Assembly: GCA_017962545.1 (NCBI GenBank)
Contig: JAGCVD010000021.1
Coordinates: 17,379 to 81,378, forward strand
Direction of reading: 5' to 3'
Source of the DNA: Bacteroidales bacterium
GTDB lineage: Bacteria; Bacteroidota; Bacteroidia; Bacteroidales; P3
Length of the DNA stretch: 64,000 bases
Each line of letters begins with the position of its first letter. Position 1 is the first letter of the stretch. The position numbers and the translations under genes were made by a program. The notes under the pieces are model-generated. The model did not search any database. It saw only the letters and a program-made list of their open reading frames with translations, and was not told the origin of the DNA. This document shows, piece after piece, positions 1-7,540 of this stretch.

Positions 1-716
1 AGGGCATCGCCCGCCGCATCGTCGACAGCCTGTCGCCAACAGCACAGCATGTGCTGGAGATAGGTCCCGGCATGGGGGTGCTGACCAAATACCTGATAGG
101 GAAAGAGAATATCGACTTCCACGTGGTGGAGATCGACCGCGAGAGCGTGGTCTGGCTGCATGAGCACTACGAAGGGCTGCATGTCATCGAGGGCGACTTT
201 CTGAAGATGGACCTAAATGCTCTGTTCCATGATACTTGCGCCATCATCGGCAACTTCCCCTACAACATCTCGTCGCAGATACTCTTCAAGGTCTTCGAGC
301 AGCGCAACCGCGTCACCGAGGTGGTGGGGATGTTCCAGAAAGAGGTGGCCGAGCGCGTCGCCGCGGGACCCGGCAGCAAGACTTACGGAATCTTATCTGT
401 CTTGTTGTCAGCGTTCTACAATATCGAGTATCTCTTCACCGTCCCCGAGCACGTCTTCAATCCGCCTCCCAAGGTGAAGTCGGCGGTCATCCGTCTTACG
501 CGCAATGAGGTAACCGCCTTGGAATGTGACGAGAAGCTGTTCGTGCAGACCGTCAAGGCGGGCTTCAACCAACGCCGCAAAACGCTGCGCAACGCCCTGC
601 GTCAGCTGGGCTTGCCGCTCGACGCGGTGCCCGACGTGTTGCTCGCCAAACGGGCCGAGCAGCTGTCGGTCGAGGAGTTTGTAACCATCACAAAAGCCAT
701 AGAATCATGTCAATAG
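1..716 (+). CDS. rsmA: 16S rRNA dimethyladenosine transferase RsmA (KsgA), 5' end cut by window edge
   Basis: It dimethylates two adjacent adenines near the 3' end of 16S rRNA during small-subunit maturation, using S-adenosylmethionine. The frame is open from base 3, so the true start lies to the left; the first visible residues GIARRIVDSL already match the family. Visible motifs are the SAM-binding VLEIGPGMGVLTKYL, an acidic HVVEIDRE, and the adenine-pocket motif NFPYNIS (the NxPY motif with Phe). The C-terminal part has the usual PPPKVKSAVIRL and NQRRKTLRNAL stretches and ends normally. The stop overlaps the start of the next gene by 10 bp, so the two are probably translationally coupled. 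Identification is secure; only the first 30 or so residues are missing. Confidence 0.95.
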   Translation, partial: GIARRIVDSLSPTAQHVLEIGPGMGVLTKYLIGKENIDFHVVEIDRESVVWLHEHYEGLHVIEGDFLKMDLNALFHDTCAIIGNFPYNISSQILFKVFEQRNRVTEVVGMFQKEVAERVAAGPGSKTYGILSVLLSAFYNIEYLFTVPEHVFNPPPKVKSAVIRLTRNEVTALECDEKLFVQTVKAGFNQRRKTLRNALRQLGLPLDAVPDVLLAKRAEQLSVEEFVTITKAIESCQ

Positions 717-1282
717 TATCGTATATCGTCATCGCTCTGGCGATGGGAATAGTCAATATGCTGCTCTTCCGCCGCTGCGGTGAGGCGACGCCGGTGCGTC
801 TCTCGGCGGGTCTGTTGATAGTGTTGGCAGTATCGGCAATCCATGTAGTCTTGTATTACCTGGGAAGCAGGGTGGGGAGCCTGTTGTCGCTCCACTCGCC
901 CGACGACCCGTATATGTATGCCGACGTCAACGCCTATATCTTTCTGGGATTGACCCTCATGGTCATCATCAAGATGTTCGCGCCCTATCTGCGCAAAGTG
1001 CCCCGTTTGCCGCTCTTCAATCTAGGCGACCGCCGCTCGGTGGTGGCTATGGCTGTGGCCACAGGCATCAATGTGCTGCTGGTGGGCATCGGCACGGGCT
1101 TCGTCGAGCAGGGCCATGCGCTGCACAAGATTGTCTGGCCGTTGCTGACAGCCAGCCTGCTGCTCGGCTACCTCGGCCTGATGTTCGGCCGCCAGAAGGT
1201 GCAGCTGCGTCCCCGCCGCTGGATGGTGGTGGCCTGTGTGCTGTTGCTCGGCACAGCCATCGCCGCCTGCGTGAATGCATAA
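707..1282 (+). CDS. Six-TM membrane protein resembling a divergent MntP/LysE-type exporter
   Basis: The 191-residue protein has six hydrophobic segments (roughly 3-22, 32-52, 76-94, 108-130, 141-160, 169-189), the size and topology of MntP manganese exporters. From memory, MntP has two internal repeats with conserved Asp in helix 1 (MDAFA) and helix 4 (SLDAMAVG). Here the corresponding stretches read IVNMLLF and GINVLLVGIG, so both Asp positions appear as Asn. The helix 5 segment LLGYLGLMFGRQ also looks MntP-like. The gene overlaps rsmA by 10 bp. The match is weak pattern matching; it could be another small six-TM family, and substrate and activity are unknown. Confidence 0.55.
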   Translation: MSIVSYIVIALAMGIVNMLLFRRCGEATPVRLSAGLLIVLAVSAIHVVLYYLGSRVGSLLSLHSPDDPYMYADVNAYIFLGLTLMVIIKMFAPYLRKVPRLPLFNLGDRRSVVAMAVATGINVLLVGIGTGFVEQGHALHKIVWPLLTASLLLGYLGLMFGRQKVQLRPRRWMVVACVLLLGTAIAACVNA

Positions 1283-1311
1283 TTTTTTTGTGGTAATTCA
1301 AAATTATTGTG

Positions 1312-1319
1312 TATTTTTG
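1312..1319 (+). promoter_or_regulatory. Promoter -7 box TATTTTTG before the 1346 gene
   Basis: TATTTTTG matches the Bacteroidota consensus TAnnTTTG and is followed by CA. A TTTG -33 box lies at 1287-1290, 21 bp upstream. It would drive the acidic protein gene at 1346 and wbqC. Confidence 0.75.
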
Positions 1320-1345
1320 CAGTCCGAAACAAATAGGAAGAAATT

Positions 1346-1759
1346 ATGGACTTGACGATTAAAATCAAACAGGGGCTGGGCGACATACGTTTCAGTATGC
1401 CTGTCGAGGAGGTCGTGGCCCTGATGGGTACCGCCGACGAGGTGGAGAACATCGACAACGCTGCCGACGAGCCCACCACGGTATTGCATTACAATGACTT
1501 GGGGCTGACGCTCTTTTTCGAGGGCGAGAATCCCGTGCTGGCCTGCATCGACACCTGCAACGAAGAGAGCGTGCTGCTGGGCGAGGAGGTCTTCGCGATG
1601 GACGAGAAATCACTCGTGCAGCTGATGGTGAAGAACGGCTACGCCGAACAGGATGTCGACGAGGAAGACTGGGGCGAACGCCGTGTGAGCTTCCCCGAAG
1701 GCAATATCGATTTCTATTTCGACGAGGGAGAACTGGTGTCCATCATACTGGGAGCATGA
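1346..1759 (+). CDS. Acidic hypothetical protein
   Basis: 137 residues, very acidic, no signal peptide and no membrane segment, so probably cytosolic. I do not recognise the family. The pattern is a repeated short alpha/beta unit: GLGDIRFSM near the N terminus, then LHYNDLGLTLFFEGE, and a similar FPEGNIDFYFDEGELVSI at the end, suggesting two related halves. It has its own promoter and its stop overlaps the wbqC start by 4 bp (ATGA), which couples the two. This hints at a role linked to WbqC, but no function can be assigned. Confidence 0.75.
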   Translation: MDLTIKIKQGLGDIRFSMPVEEVVALMGTADEVENIDNAADEPTTVLHYNDLGLTLFFEGENPVLACIDTCNEESVLLGEEVFAMDEKSLVQLMVKNGYAEQDVDEEDWGERRVSFPEGNIDFYFDEGELVSIILGA

Positions 1760-2373
1760 GTGTTGCGCTGTTCAGCACGGCTTATTTCCCTCCGGTGGCG
1801 TATGTCGCGGCCTTGTTGCGACAGCCCGAGGTGCTCATCGAGGCCAAGGAGACGTTCCCCAAGCAGACCTACCGTAACAGGGCGGTGATAATGACCGCCG
1901 AAGGGGTGCGTACCTTGACGGTGCCGACAGTGCGCAGCAACCACAGTCGTACCGACGAGGTGGGCATCGACTACAAAGAGCGATGGAACGTAGTGCATCT
2001 CCGCACACTCACCGCCGCCTATGCCGCCTCGCCATACTGGCTTTACTATCAGGATGATATAGAGGAATTACTGATGACCCGTTACAAGCGGCTGCTGGAC
2101 CTCAACGGCGCCATACTGGCGTGGCTGCTGCGGAAGCTGAAGGCGGACTGTCGGGTGTCGCTGACCGAGGATTACTGTCCCGCCACAGGCGATGCGTCGG
2201 ATTACCGCAACCGGTTCTCTCCCAAGGTTCCCTTGTCGGCGCAGGCCTTCCCGCTCTACTATCAGGTCTTTGCCGACCGACAGCCCTTCGTCCCCAACCT
2301 CAGCGTCCTCGACCTCCTGATGAATCTGGGCTCCGAAGCCAAAGAGTATCTCCCATCTGCGCTCCTTCCTTAA
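1756..2373 (+). CDS. WbqC-like family protein
   Basis: 205 residues matching the WbqC family, often found in O-antigen or polysaccharide loci but also as a stand-alone gene in Bacteroidota. Visible family features are the N-terminal STAYFPPVAYVAALL, KQTYRNRAVIMTAEG followed by LTVPTVR, the WNVVHLRTLTAAYAASPYW block and the C-terminal LSVLDLLMNLG. The biochemical activity of the family is not established; a role in transferring or modifying an amino sugar has been suggested. The start overlaps the upstream stop by 4 bp. No polysaccharide genes are adjacent, so the context does not refine function. Confidence 0.85.
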   Translation: MSVALFSTAYFPPVAYVAALLRQPEVLIEAKETFPKQTYRNRAVIMTAEGVRTLTVPTVRSNHSRTDEVGIDYKERWNVVHLRTLTAAYAASPYWLYYQDDIEELLMTRYKRLLDLNGAILAWLLRKLKADCRVSLTEDYCPATGDASDYRNRFSPKVPLSAQAFPLYYQVFADRQPFVPNLSVLDLLMNLGSEAKEYLPSALLP

Positions 2374-2450
2374 TCTATTTCCCTGATTTATTTCCCCTGT
2401 AAAGGCAATAAACAGAGCCTTCGGGCGTTAATATTGGTAGCAGTAATTTA

Positions 2451-2933
2451 ATGGATGAGGTTATGCTTAAGACGTTAAATATCAATTACGAGGAGTATAA
2501 TGGTGTTGACGAGCTGACGGCGGCCGACCGCGAGTTGATGGAGCAGGCTGCAAAGGCGGCTGCCGGAGCCTATGCCCCGTATTCCCGCTTCCATGTGGGA
2601 GCGGCGCTGCGGCTGGCCGACGGCACGGTGGTGTGTGGCAGCAATCAGGAGAATGCGGCCTATCCTTCGGGGCTCTGCGCCGAGCGTACCGCCATCTTCG
2701 CGGCGTCGGCTCAGTATCCGGAGAGGCGTGATTATGAGTCGCTTGCCATCGTGGGAATCAATGAGAACGGCGTGCGCTGCGAGGCGTCGCCCTGCGGCGC
2801 CTGCCGTCAGGTGCTGGCAGAATACGAGCAGCAGCAGGGCCATCCGCTGAGGGTGGTGTGCTATGTCAACGAGGGCTGCGTGCGGGTGTTCAAGAGTGTG
2901 GCCGACCTATTGCCGTTTTCGTTCCAATTTTAA
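2451..2933 (+). CDS. cdd: Cytidine deaminase
   Basis: It converts cytidine and deoxycytidine to uridine and deoxyuridine in pyrimidine salvage. The sequence has the zinc-site motifs of the short homotetrameric type: GLCAERTAIF (Cys and catalytic Glu) and SPCGACRQVL (two Cys), preceded by AYAPYSRFHVGAAL. About 160 residues is right for the family. Start choice is uncertain: ATG at 2451 gives MDEVMLK, ATG at 2463 gives MLKTLNI. The downstream terminator at 3044 suggests the transcript ends after this gene. Confidence 0.93.
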   Translation: MDEVMLKTLNINYEEYNGVDELTAADRELMEQAAKAAAGAYAPYSRFHVGAALRLADGTVVCGSNQENAAYPSGLCAERTAIFAASAQYPERRDYESLAIVGINENGVRCEASPCGACRQVLAEYEQQQGHPLRVVCYVNEGCVRVFKSVADLLPFSFQF

Positions 2934-3043
2934 CATTTAAGGTGCAAGATGGGCTCGGTTTAACGCGAGGGGACAGATGCTGGAACGGCAAAAACATTGC
3001 TGTCTAGTGTTTGATTCCATGATGTTTACAACGTATGGGAGAG

Positions 3044-3079
3044 GGGAGTGGTAAAAAAAATTTTACCACTCCCTTTTTT
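3044..3079 (+). terminator. Strong intrinsic terminator after cdd
   Basis: A perfect 13-bp stem (GGGAGTGGTAAAA with its complement) closes a 4-nt loop and is followed by six T. It separates cdd from the foldase gene. Confidence 0.9.
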
Positions 3080-3084
3080 CTTTG

Positions 3085-3092
3085 TATTTTTG
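3085..3092 (+). promoter_or_regulatory. Promoter -7 box for the PpiD-like gene
   Basis: TATTTTTG followed by CAC lies 55 bp before the start at 3148, right after the terminator. No clear -33 TTTG is visible because that position is in the hairpin. An A-rich leader follows, typical of highly expressed Bacteroidota genes. Confidence 0.7.
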
Positions 3093-3147
3093 CACGCTTA
3101 AATAATGAATAAATAATAACATAAAAATAAAATTAAACAACAACAAA

Positions 3148-5274
3148 ATGGCAATTATTGGAACTATCAGAAAGCATTCGTGGATAGCTGTCGTCCTGGT
3201 GGGCGGTGCCATCCTGGCCTTCATTTTTCAGGATTTGAGCAAGAACCGTGGAGGCATCCCCGATGTGGGTAAGGTCGACGGTGCCACCATGACCTCGCAG
3301 CGTTTCAACGAGCTTGTGACCGAGGCCGAGGACAACTACAAGATGCAGTATCAGGTGACGCAGGTGCCCTCCGAGGTGGAGATCCAGCTGCGCGACCAGG
3401 TGTGGCAGCAGTTTGTCGAGGAGACTCTGCTCGAGGAGCAGACCGCCAAACTGGGTCTCACCGTGACGCCGGCAGAGATGAACGATATGTATGTCGGCCA
3501 GTTCATCCATCCCTACATCCGTCAGTCGTTCACCGACCCCAAGACCGGTGTGTATGACATCCAGCAGGTGAACTATTGGATTGAGAACTTCAACAATATC
3601 GACACCATGCGCCGCCGTCAGTGGGTGGAGCTGGAGAAGGCCGTGAAGACCGACCGCGAACAGCAGAAGTATGTGACGCTGCTCACCGCGGGTTTCTATA
3701 TGCCCAAGGCTATCAACGAGAAGGTGTCGTCCTATGCCCAGGAAGCCTCAAACGTGCGTGTGGTGGCCCTGCCCTACATGAATGTCAGTGACGAGGAAGC
3801 CGTTGTCAACGATGCCGACTACAAAGCCTATTACGACGAGCACAAGGCCGAGTTCCGTATCCGTGAGGAGATGCGTGAGGTGGAGTTCATCACCTATCCC
3901 GTGAATCCCACTCCCGAGGACCTCGCCGAGATAGAGCAGGATATGCAGAAGGTGTGGAACGAGTTCCAGGAAGTCCCTGAGGACGAGCTGGCATTCTTTG
4001 TCAACGCCGAGTCCGACCGCAGCTATGATTCTTCCTATGTCAAGGCCAACAGCCTCCGCGCTCCTCTTGACGAGTGGGTTGCCACCGCTTCGACAGGCTC
4101 GATGATGGCTCCTCAGATGGTGGGCAACGAGTGGGTGATGGCCAAGGTGATGGGTAGCGCCGTGCGCCCCGACAGCCTGCGTGCCAGCGTGGTGTACATC
4201 CTTAACGAGAACGCCGGTGGCGGCATCACGCGCAGCAACGACCAGGCCAAGCACCTGGCCGACAGCGTGCTGGCATTGGTGAACGGTAAGAAGATGACCT
4301 TCGAGCAGGCTGTCAGCCAGTTCAGCGACGACCCGCAGAAGGAAGAGACCAAAGGCGACATGAACTGGCAGCTTGATGGCGGCTATGGCTTCCTCAACGA
4401 GCAGATTGTCAACACTCCCGTGGGTACCAGCTTCCTCTTCGAGCATCCGCAAGGTGTCGGATACTTCGTCGTGAAGGTCACCGACAAGACCCCCGCCATC
4501 AAGAAGTACCGTGTGGCTATGATTACCCGTGAGATTGTTCCCTCGAACAATACCAACCGTGCCATCTACAACGAGGCCAACCGTTTTGCCGGTCAGAACA
4601 GAACCATCGACGCCATGGATGCCGCTGCCCGCGAGCAGAACATGCAGGTGCGCAATGCGCAGGTGCGTATGATGGACGACCGTTTGGCTGGTGTGGCCAA
4701 CGCCCGCAGCATCGTCCAGTGGGCTTACAACGAGGACACCAGGGTGGGCGATGTGGCCGACCAGGTCTACGAGTGCGACGGTATGTTTATCGTCGTGGCC
4801 CTGAAGGATGTCTACAAGAAAGGCTACGCCACCTTGGAGCAGGTGCGTCCGATGATAGAGCAGCAGGTGCGTGTCGAGAAGAAAGCCCAGGTGTTGATGG
4901 AGCGTGCCAACGCAGCCGTCAAGGCCGGTCAAGACATCCAGTCGGTGGCTGTGGCGCTGAATGCCCCGGTCGACACCCTGGAAGGTGTTGCTTTCGGTGA
5001 CATGAACCTCCAGAAATTCGGCATGGAGCCCAAGGTGATCTCCACCATCGCCGTCACCAAAGGAGGTCTCGTGGGTCCTGTGAAGGGCGCCAACGGTGTC
5101 TATCTGGTGCAGGTCGACAGCAAGGTGCCGCATGAGGCTACCGGCTACGAGATGGCTCGCATGGCCCAGATGTTCCAATACAAGACCATGCGCGACAACC
5201 GTCGTACCTGGCCTGTGGCCCAGGTGCTGCGCGACGCTGCCAAGATTACCGACCAGCGTAACAAGTTCTTCTAA
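3148..5274 (+). CDS. PpiD-like membrane-anchored peptidylprolyl isomerase
   Basis: A 708-residue folding factor. The N terminus has a short cytoplasmic tail and one membrane anchor (about residues 10-28, IAVVLVGGAILAFIF), followed by a SurA/PpiD-type N-terminal chaperone domain (QVWQQFVEETLLEEQT). In the middle, around residues 340-450, a parvulin-type rotamase domain is seen (MTFEQAVSQFSDDP, GDMNW, VNTPVG, GVGYFVVKV). A second, more degenerate repeat follows towards the C terminus (GGLVGPVKGANGVYLVQVDS). The architecture says periplasmic folding of exported proteins. It is transcribed alone from its own promoter and followed by a heptamer-repeat spacer. A full-length 476-codon reading frame on the opposite strand is a shadow. 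Confidence 0.92.
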   Translation: MAIIGTIRKHSWIAVVLVGGAILAFIFQDLSKNRGGIPDVGKVDGATMTSQRFNELVTEAEDNYKMQYQVTQVPSEVEIQLRDQVWQQFVEETLLEEQTAKLGLTVTPAEMNDMYVGQFIHPYIRQSFTDPKTGVYDIQQVNYWIENFNNIDTMRRRQWVELEKAVKTDREQQKYVTLLTAGFYMPKAINEKVSSYAQEASNVRVVALPYMNVSDEEAVVNDADYKAYYDEHKAEFRIREEMREVEFITYPVNPTPEDLAEIEQDMQKVWNEFQEVPEDELAFFVNAESDRSYDSSYVKANSLRAPLDEWVATASTGSMMAPQMVGNEWVMAKVMGSAVRPDSLRASVVYILNENAGGGITRSNDQAKHLADSVLALVNGKKMTFEQAVSQFSDDPQKEETKGDMNWQLDGGYGFLNEQIVNTPVGTSFLFEHPQGVGYFVVKVTDKTPAIKKYRVAMITREIVPSNNTNRAIYNEANRFAGQNRTIDAMDAAAREQNMQVRNAQVRMMDDRLAGVANARSIVQWAYNEDTRVGDVADQVYECDGMFIVVALKDVYKKGYATLEQVRPMIEQQVRVEKKAQVLMERANAAVKAGQDIQSVAVALNAPVDTLEGVAFGDMNLQKFGMEPKVISTIAVTKGGLVGPVKGANGVYLVQVDSKVPHEATGYEMARMAQMFQYKTMRDNRRTWPVAQVLRDAAKITDQRNKFF

Positions 5275-5287
5275 AACGAGGTATTTG

Positions 5288-5362
5288 GTTTAAGGTTTAA
5301 AGTTTGAGGTTTAAGAGGTGCTGTCTAGGCAACTGCTTGACCTTGAATTTTAAACCTTAAAC
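5288..5362. repeat. Heptamer array with inverted counterpart (GTTTAAG type)
   Basis: Four tandem 7-bp units (GTTTAAG, GTTTAAA, GTTTGAG, GTTTAAG) occupy 5288-5315. After a 33-bp core the complement of the first two units recurs at 5349-5362, giving a perfect 14-bp inverted repeat. The downstream arm ends 16 bp before the next start codon, so the transcript between the foldase and LytM genes can form a long hairpin. Confidence 0.85.
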
Positions 5363-5378
5363 TTTAACTCCCAAAGAT

Positions 5379-6284
5379 ATGGGGCTCAAGGACTGGTGGT
5401 TTAAACTCAAAGGTGGCGGGCTTGGCGATGTCATCAAGCACAAGCACCGTTTTGTGGTGATGGACACCGACACCTTCAAGGAGAAGTTCTCCTTCCAGTT
5501 GTCGGGCATCAACCTTTTTGTCGCCATTGGTGTCACCATCATCGTCCTTATCCTGCTTACCACCATCCTTATCGCCTTCACGCCCTTGCGTGAATGGATT
5601 CCCGGATACACCAACACGGCTGCTGTGGAGCAGACTTATGCCAACGCCAAGAAGCTCGACTCGCTGCAAGTACAGCTGGAGAACCAAGAGTGGATGGTGG
5701 CGACGTTGCAGGCTGTGTTGCGCGGCGAGGAACTGGGCGAGACGCCGCAGCAGGACAGCACCGCCTCGCTACAGCAGTTGACGGCCGTCTACCGTCGCTC
5801 GAAAGAGGATAGTTTGTTGCGTCTCGAGGTGGAGCGTGAAGACAACCGCTATCAGGTAAAGAGTGCCACCGTGACGGCACCTTCCGGTACTGTCGCCACC
5901 GCCGACGCTTCGCCGGCCATCACGCATCTGTTCTTTACTCCGCTCAAAGGCAATATTCTTATGCCCTATGGGCGTGACCATCATGGTGTGGACATCGCCG
6001 GTGATGCCGGTCATGCCGTCTGTGCCGCCTACAGCGGGACAGTGGTCTTCTCGGGCTTTACCGCCGATGCCGGCTATATGCTAACCATACAGCATCCGGG
6101 CAATGTCATCACCATTTACCGGAATTGCAGCTCGCCGCTGGTGCGGCAAGGTGACGCGGTACGGGCAGGGGAGCCTGTGGCCTATGTCGGCAGCAGTGGT
6201 CGCCGCGAGCAAGGCCCCTACCTGCACTTCGAGATATGGGTGGGCGGCACCGCCGTCAACCCCGTGGAGTATATTTCTTTTTAG
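5379..6284 (+). CDS. Degenerate LytM (M23-fold) protein, membrane anchored
   Basis: 301 residues: a 42-residue N-terminal region, one membrane helix (about 44-68), a periplasmic helical stretch (about 80-155) and a C-terminal M23/LytM domain (about 185-301). The zinc ligands are there: HHGVD (His201, Asp205) and LHF (His283). The two residues that act as catalytic histidines in LytM are not: the position in YxH is Asn249 (IYRNC) and the first His of HxH is Tyr281 (GPYLHF). Known LytM proteins lacking catalytic residues, such as EnvC and NlpD, activate amidases instead of cutting peptidoglycan. I infer such a regulatory role, perhaps in division. Bacteroides relatives, as I recall them, keep KHNS and GPHLHF, so the loss looks lineage-specific. 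Confidence 0.85.
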   Translation: MGLKDWWFKLKGGGLGDVIKHKHRFVVMDTDTFKEKFSFQLSGINLFVAIGVTIIVLILLTTILIAFTPLREWIPGYTNTAAVEQTYANAKKLDSLQVQLENQEWMVATLQAVLRGEELGETPQQDSTASLQQLTAVYRRSKEDSLLRLEVEREDNRYQVKSATVTAPSGTVATADASPAITHLFFTPLKGNILMPYGRDHHGVDIAGDAGHAVCAAYSGTVVFSGFTADAGYMLTIQHPGNVITIYRNCSSPLVRQGDAVRAGEPVAYVGSSGRREQGPYLHFEIWVGGTAVNPVEYISF

Positions 6285-6334
6285 GAGACAAGAGATAAGG
6301 AGACAGGCGATAAGGAGTTAAGGAGACAGGAGAT
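6283..6334. repeat. Short tandem repeat (GGAGACA/GGAGATAA type)
   Basis: Alternating 7- and 8-bp units (GGAGACA, AGAGATAA, GGCGATAA, GGAGTTAA) follow the LytM stop codon directly, with a composite period near 15 bp. The same units recur at 12256 and 18574. No inverted arm is seen here. Confidence 0.8.
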
Positions 6335-6400
6335 TTGCCCGACCGCAGGGAGCGGCCTTGAGCACCGCTGAAAAAGAGAATAATGTAGCGAAAAAGACAA

Positions 6401-7540
6401 ATGGAGAATCCCACAAAACGTATAGCCATCTTAGGTTCGACAGGGTCGATAGGTACCCAGGCGCTCAATGTCATCCGTCGCCACCGCAACCTTTTCGAGG
6501 TGGAGGTGCTGTGTGCCGGAGGCAATGCCGACTTGCTGATACAGCAGGCCCTTGAATTCCGTCCCAACGCCGTCGTTATCGCCGACAAGAACAAGTACAG
6601 CCAAGTGAGCGATGCTTTGACCGACACGGAGGTGAAGGTCTTTGCCGGCGCGGAGTCGATGGTCGACTTGATGGAGATGGAGAGCGTCGACATGGTGTTG
6701 GCGGCCATCGTGGGTTTCGCCGGCCTCAAGCCCACCTTGCGTGCCATCGAGTGTGGCAAGCCCGTGGCTCTGGCCAACAAAGAGACTATGGTGGTGGCCG
6801 GTGCCATTGTCACCGCCGCCGCTGCCCGTCACCGCGTCCCCATCCTGCCTGTCGACAGCGAGCATTCCGCCATATTCCAGTGCCTGATGGGCGAGGGGAG
6901 TGCTGTCGACAAGATACTCCTCACCGCCAGCGGCGGACCGTTCCGCGGCATGACGCGCGACCAGTTGGCTTCCGTCACCTTGGAGCAAGCCCTGAAGCAT
7001 CCCAACTGGAGCATGGGCCGCAAGGTGACCATCGACAGCGCCTCGCTGATGAACAAAGGCCTTGAAGTCATCGAGGCCAAGTGGCTCTTCGGTGTCGAGG
7101 CGAATGACATCGAGGTGCTGGTGCACCCCCAGTCAGTGGTGCATTCCATGGTGCAGTTCCGTGACGGCAGCATCAAGGCCCAGCTCGGCATACCCACCAT
7201 GGAGACACCTATCCAGTATGCCTTCTCTTTCCCTGAGCGCATAGAGAGCCATCTTCCGCGGCTCGACTTTTCACAATACCCGACACTCACTTTCGAGCGT
7301 CCCGACCGTGATACTTTCCGCTGCCTTGACTTGGCCTACCAAGCCATCAACCGCGGCGGCAACATACCTTGTGTGATGAATGCAGCCAACGAGGTGGCTG
7401 TACAGCAGTTCATCGACGGAAAGATAGGCTTCCTCGACATCGCCGACCATGTAGAGCGAGCCATGCAGGAGGCCGCGTTTATCGCCAACCCCACCCTCGA
7501 CGACCTTTTACTAACCGATAAAACCATTCACAACAAATGA
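6401..7540 (+). CDS. dxr: 1-deoxy-D-xylulose 5-phosphate reductoisomerase
   Basis: It catalyses the first committed step of the MEP isoprenoid pathway, converting DXP to MEP with NADPH and a divalent metal. 379 residues is about normal. Motifs in order: the Rossmann GSTGSIG near residue 11, LANKETMVVAG, PVDSEHSAIFQCL (metal ligands Asp and Glu), the flexible loop ASGGPFRGM followed by HPNWSMG, and LMNKGLEVIEAKWLF (metal/substrate). ATG at 6401 gives MENPTKRIAILGSTG, the expected start. It overlaps rseP by 4 bp, a common Bacteroidota pairing with the envelope protease. Confidence 0.97.
   Translation: MENPTKRIAILGSTGSIGTQALNVIRRHRNLFEVEVLCAGGNADLLIQQALEFRPNAVVIADKNKYSQVSDALTDTEVKVFAGAESMVDLMEMESVDMVLAAIVGFAGLKPTLRAIECGKPVALANKETMVVAGAIVTAAAARHRVPILPVDSEHSAIFQCLMGEGSAVDKILLTASGGPFRGMTRDQLASVTLEQALKHPNWSMGRKVTIDSASLMNKGLEVIEAKWLFGVEANDIEVLVHPQSVVHSMVQFRDGSIKAQLGIPTMETPIQYAFSFPERIESHLPRLDFSQYPTLTFERPDRDTFRCLDLAYQAINRGGNIPCVMNAANEVAVQQFIDGKIGFLDIADHVERAMQEAAFIANPTLDDLLLTDKTIHNK

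Noticed and set aside
3748-5178. 476-codon open frame on the minus strand across the foldase gene
   Set aside because: It is a GC-driven shadow of the true gene: no promoter, no family motifs, and rich in His and Leu as expected from antisense reading.
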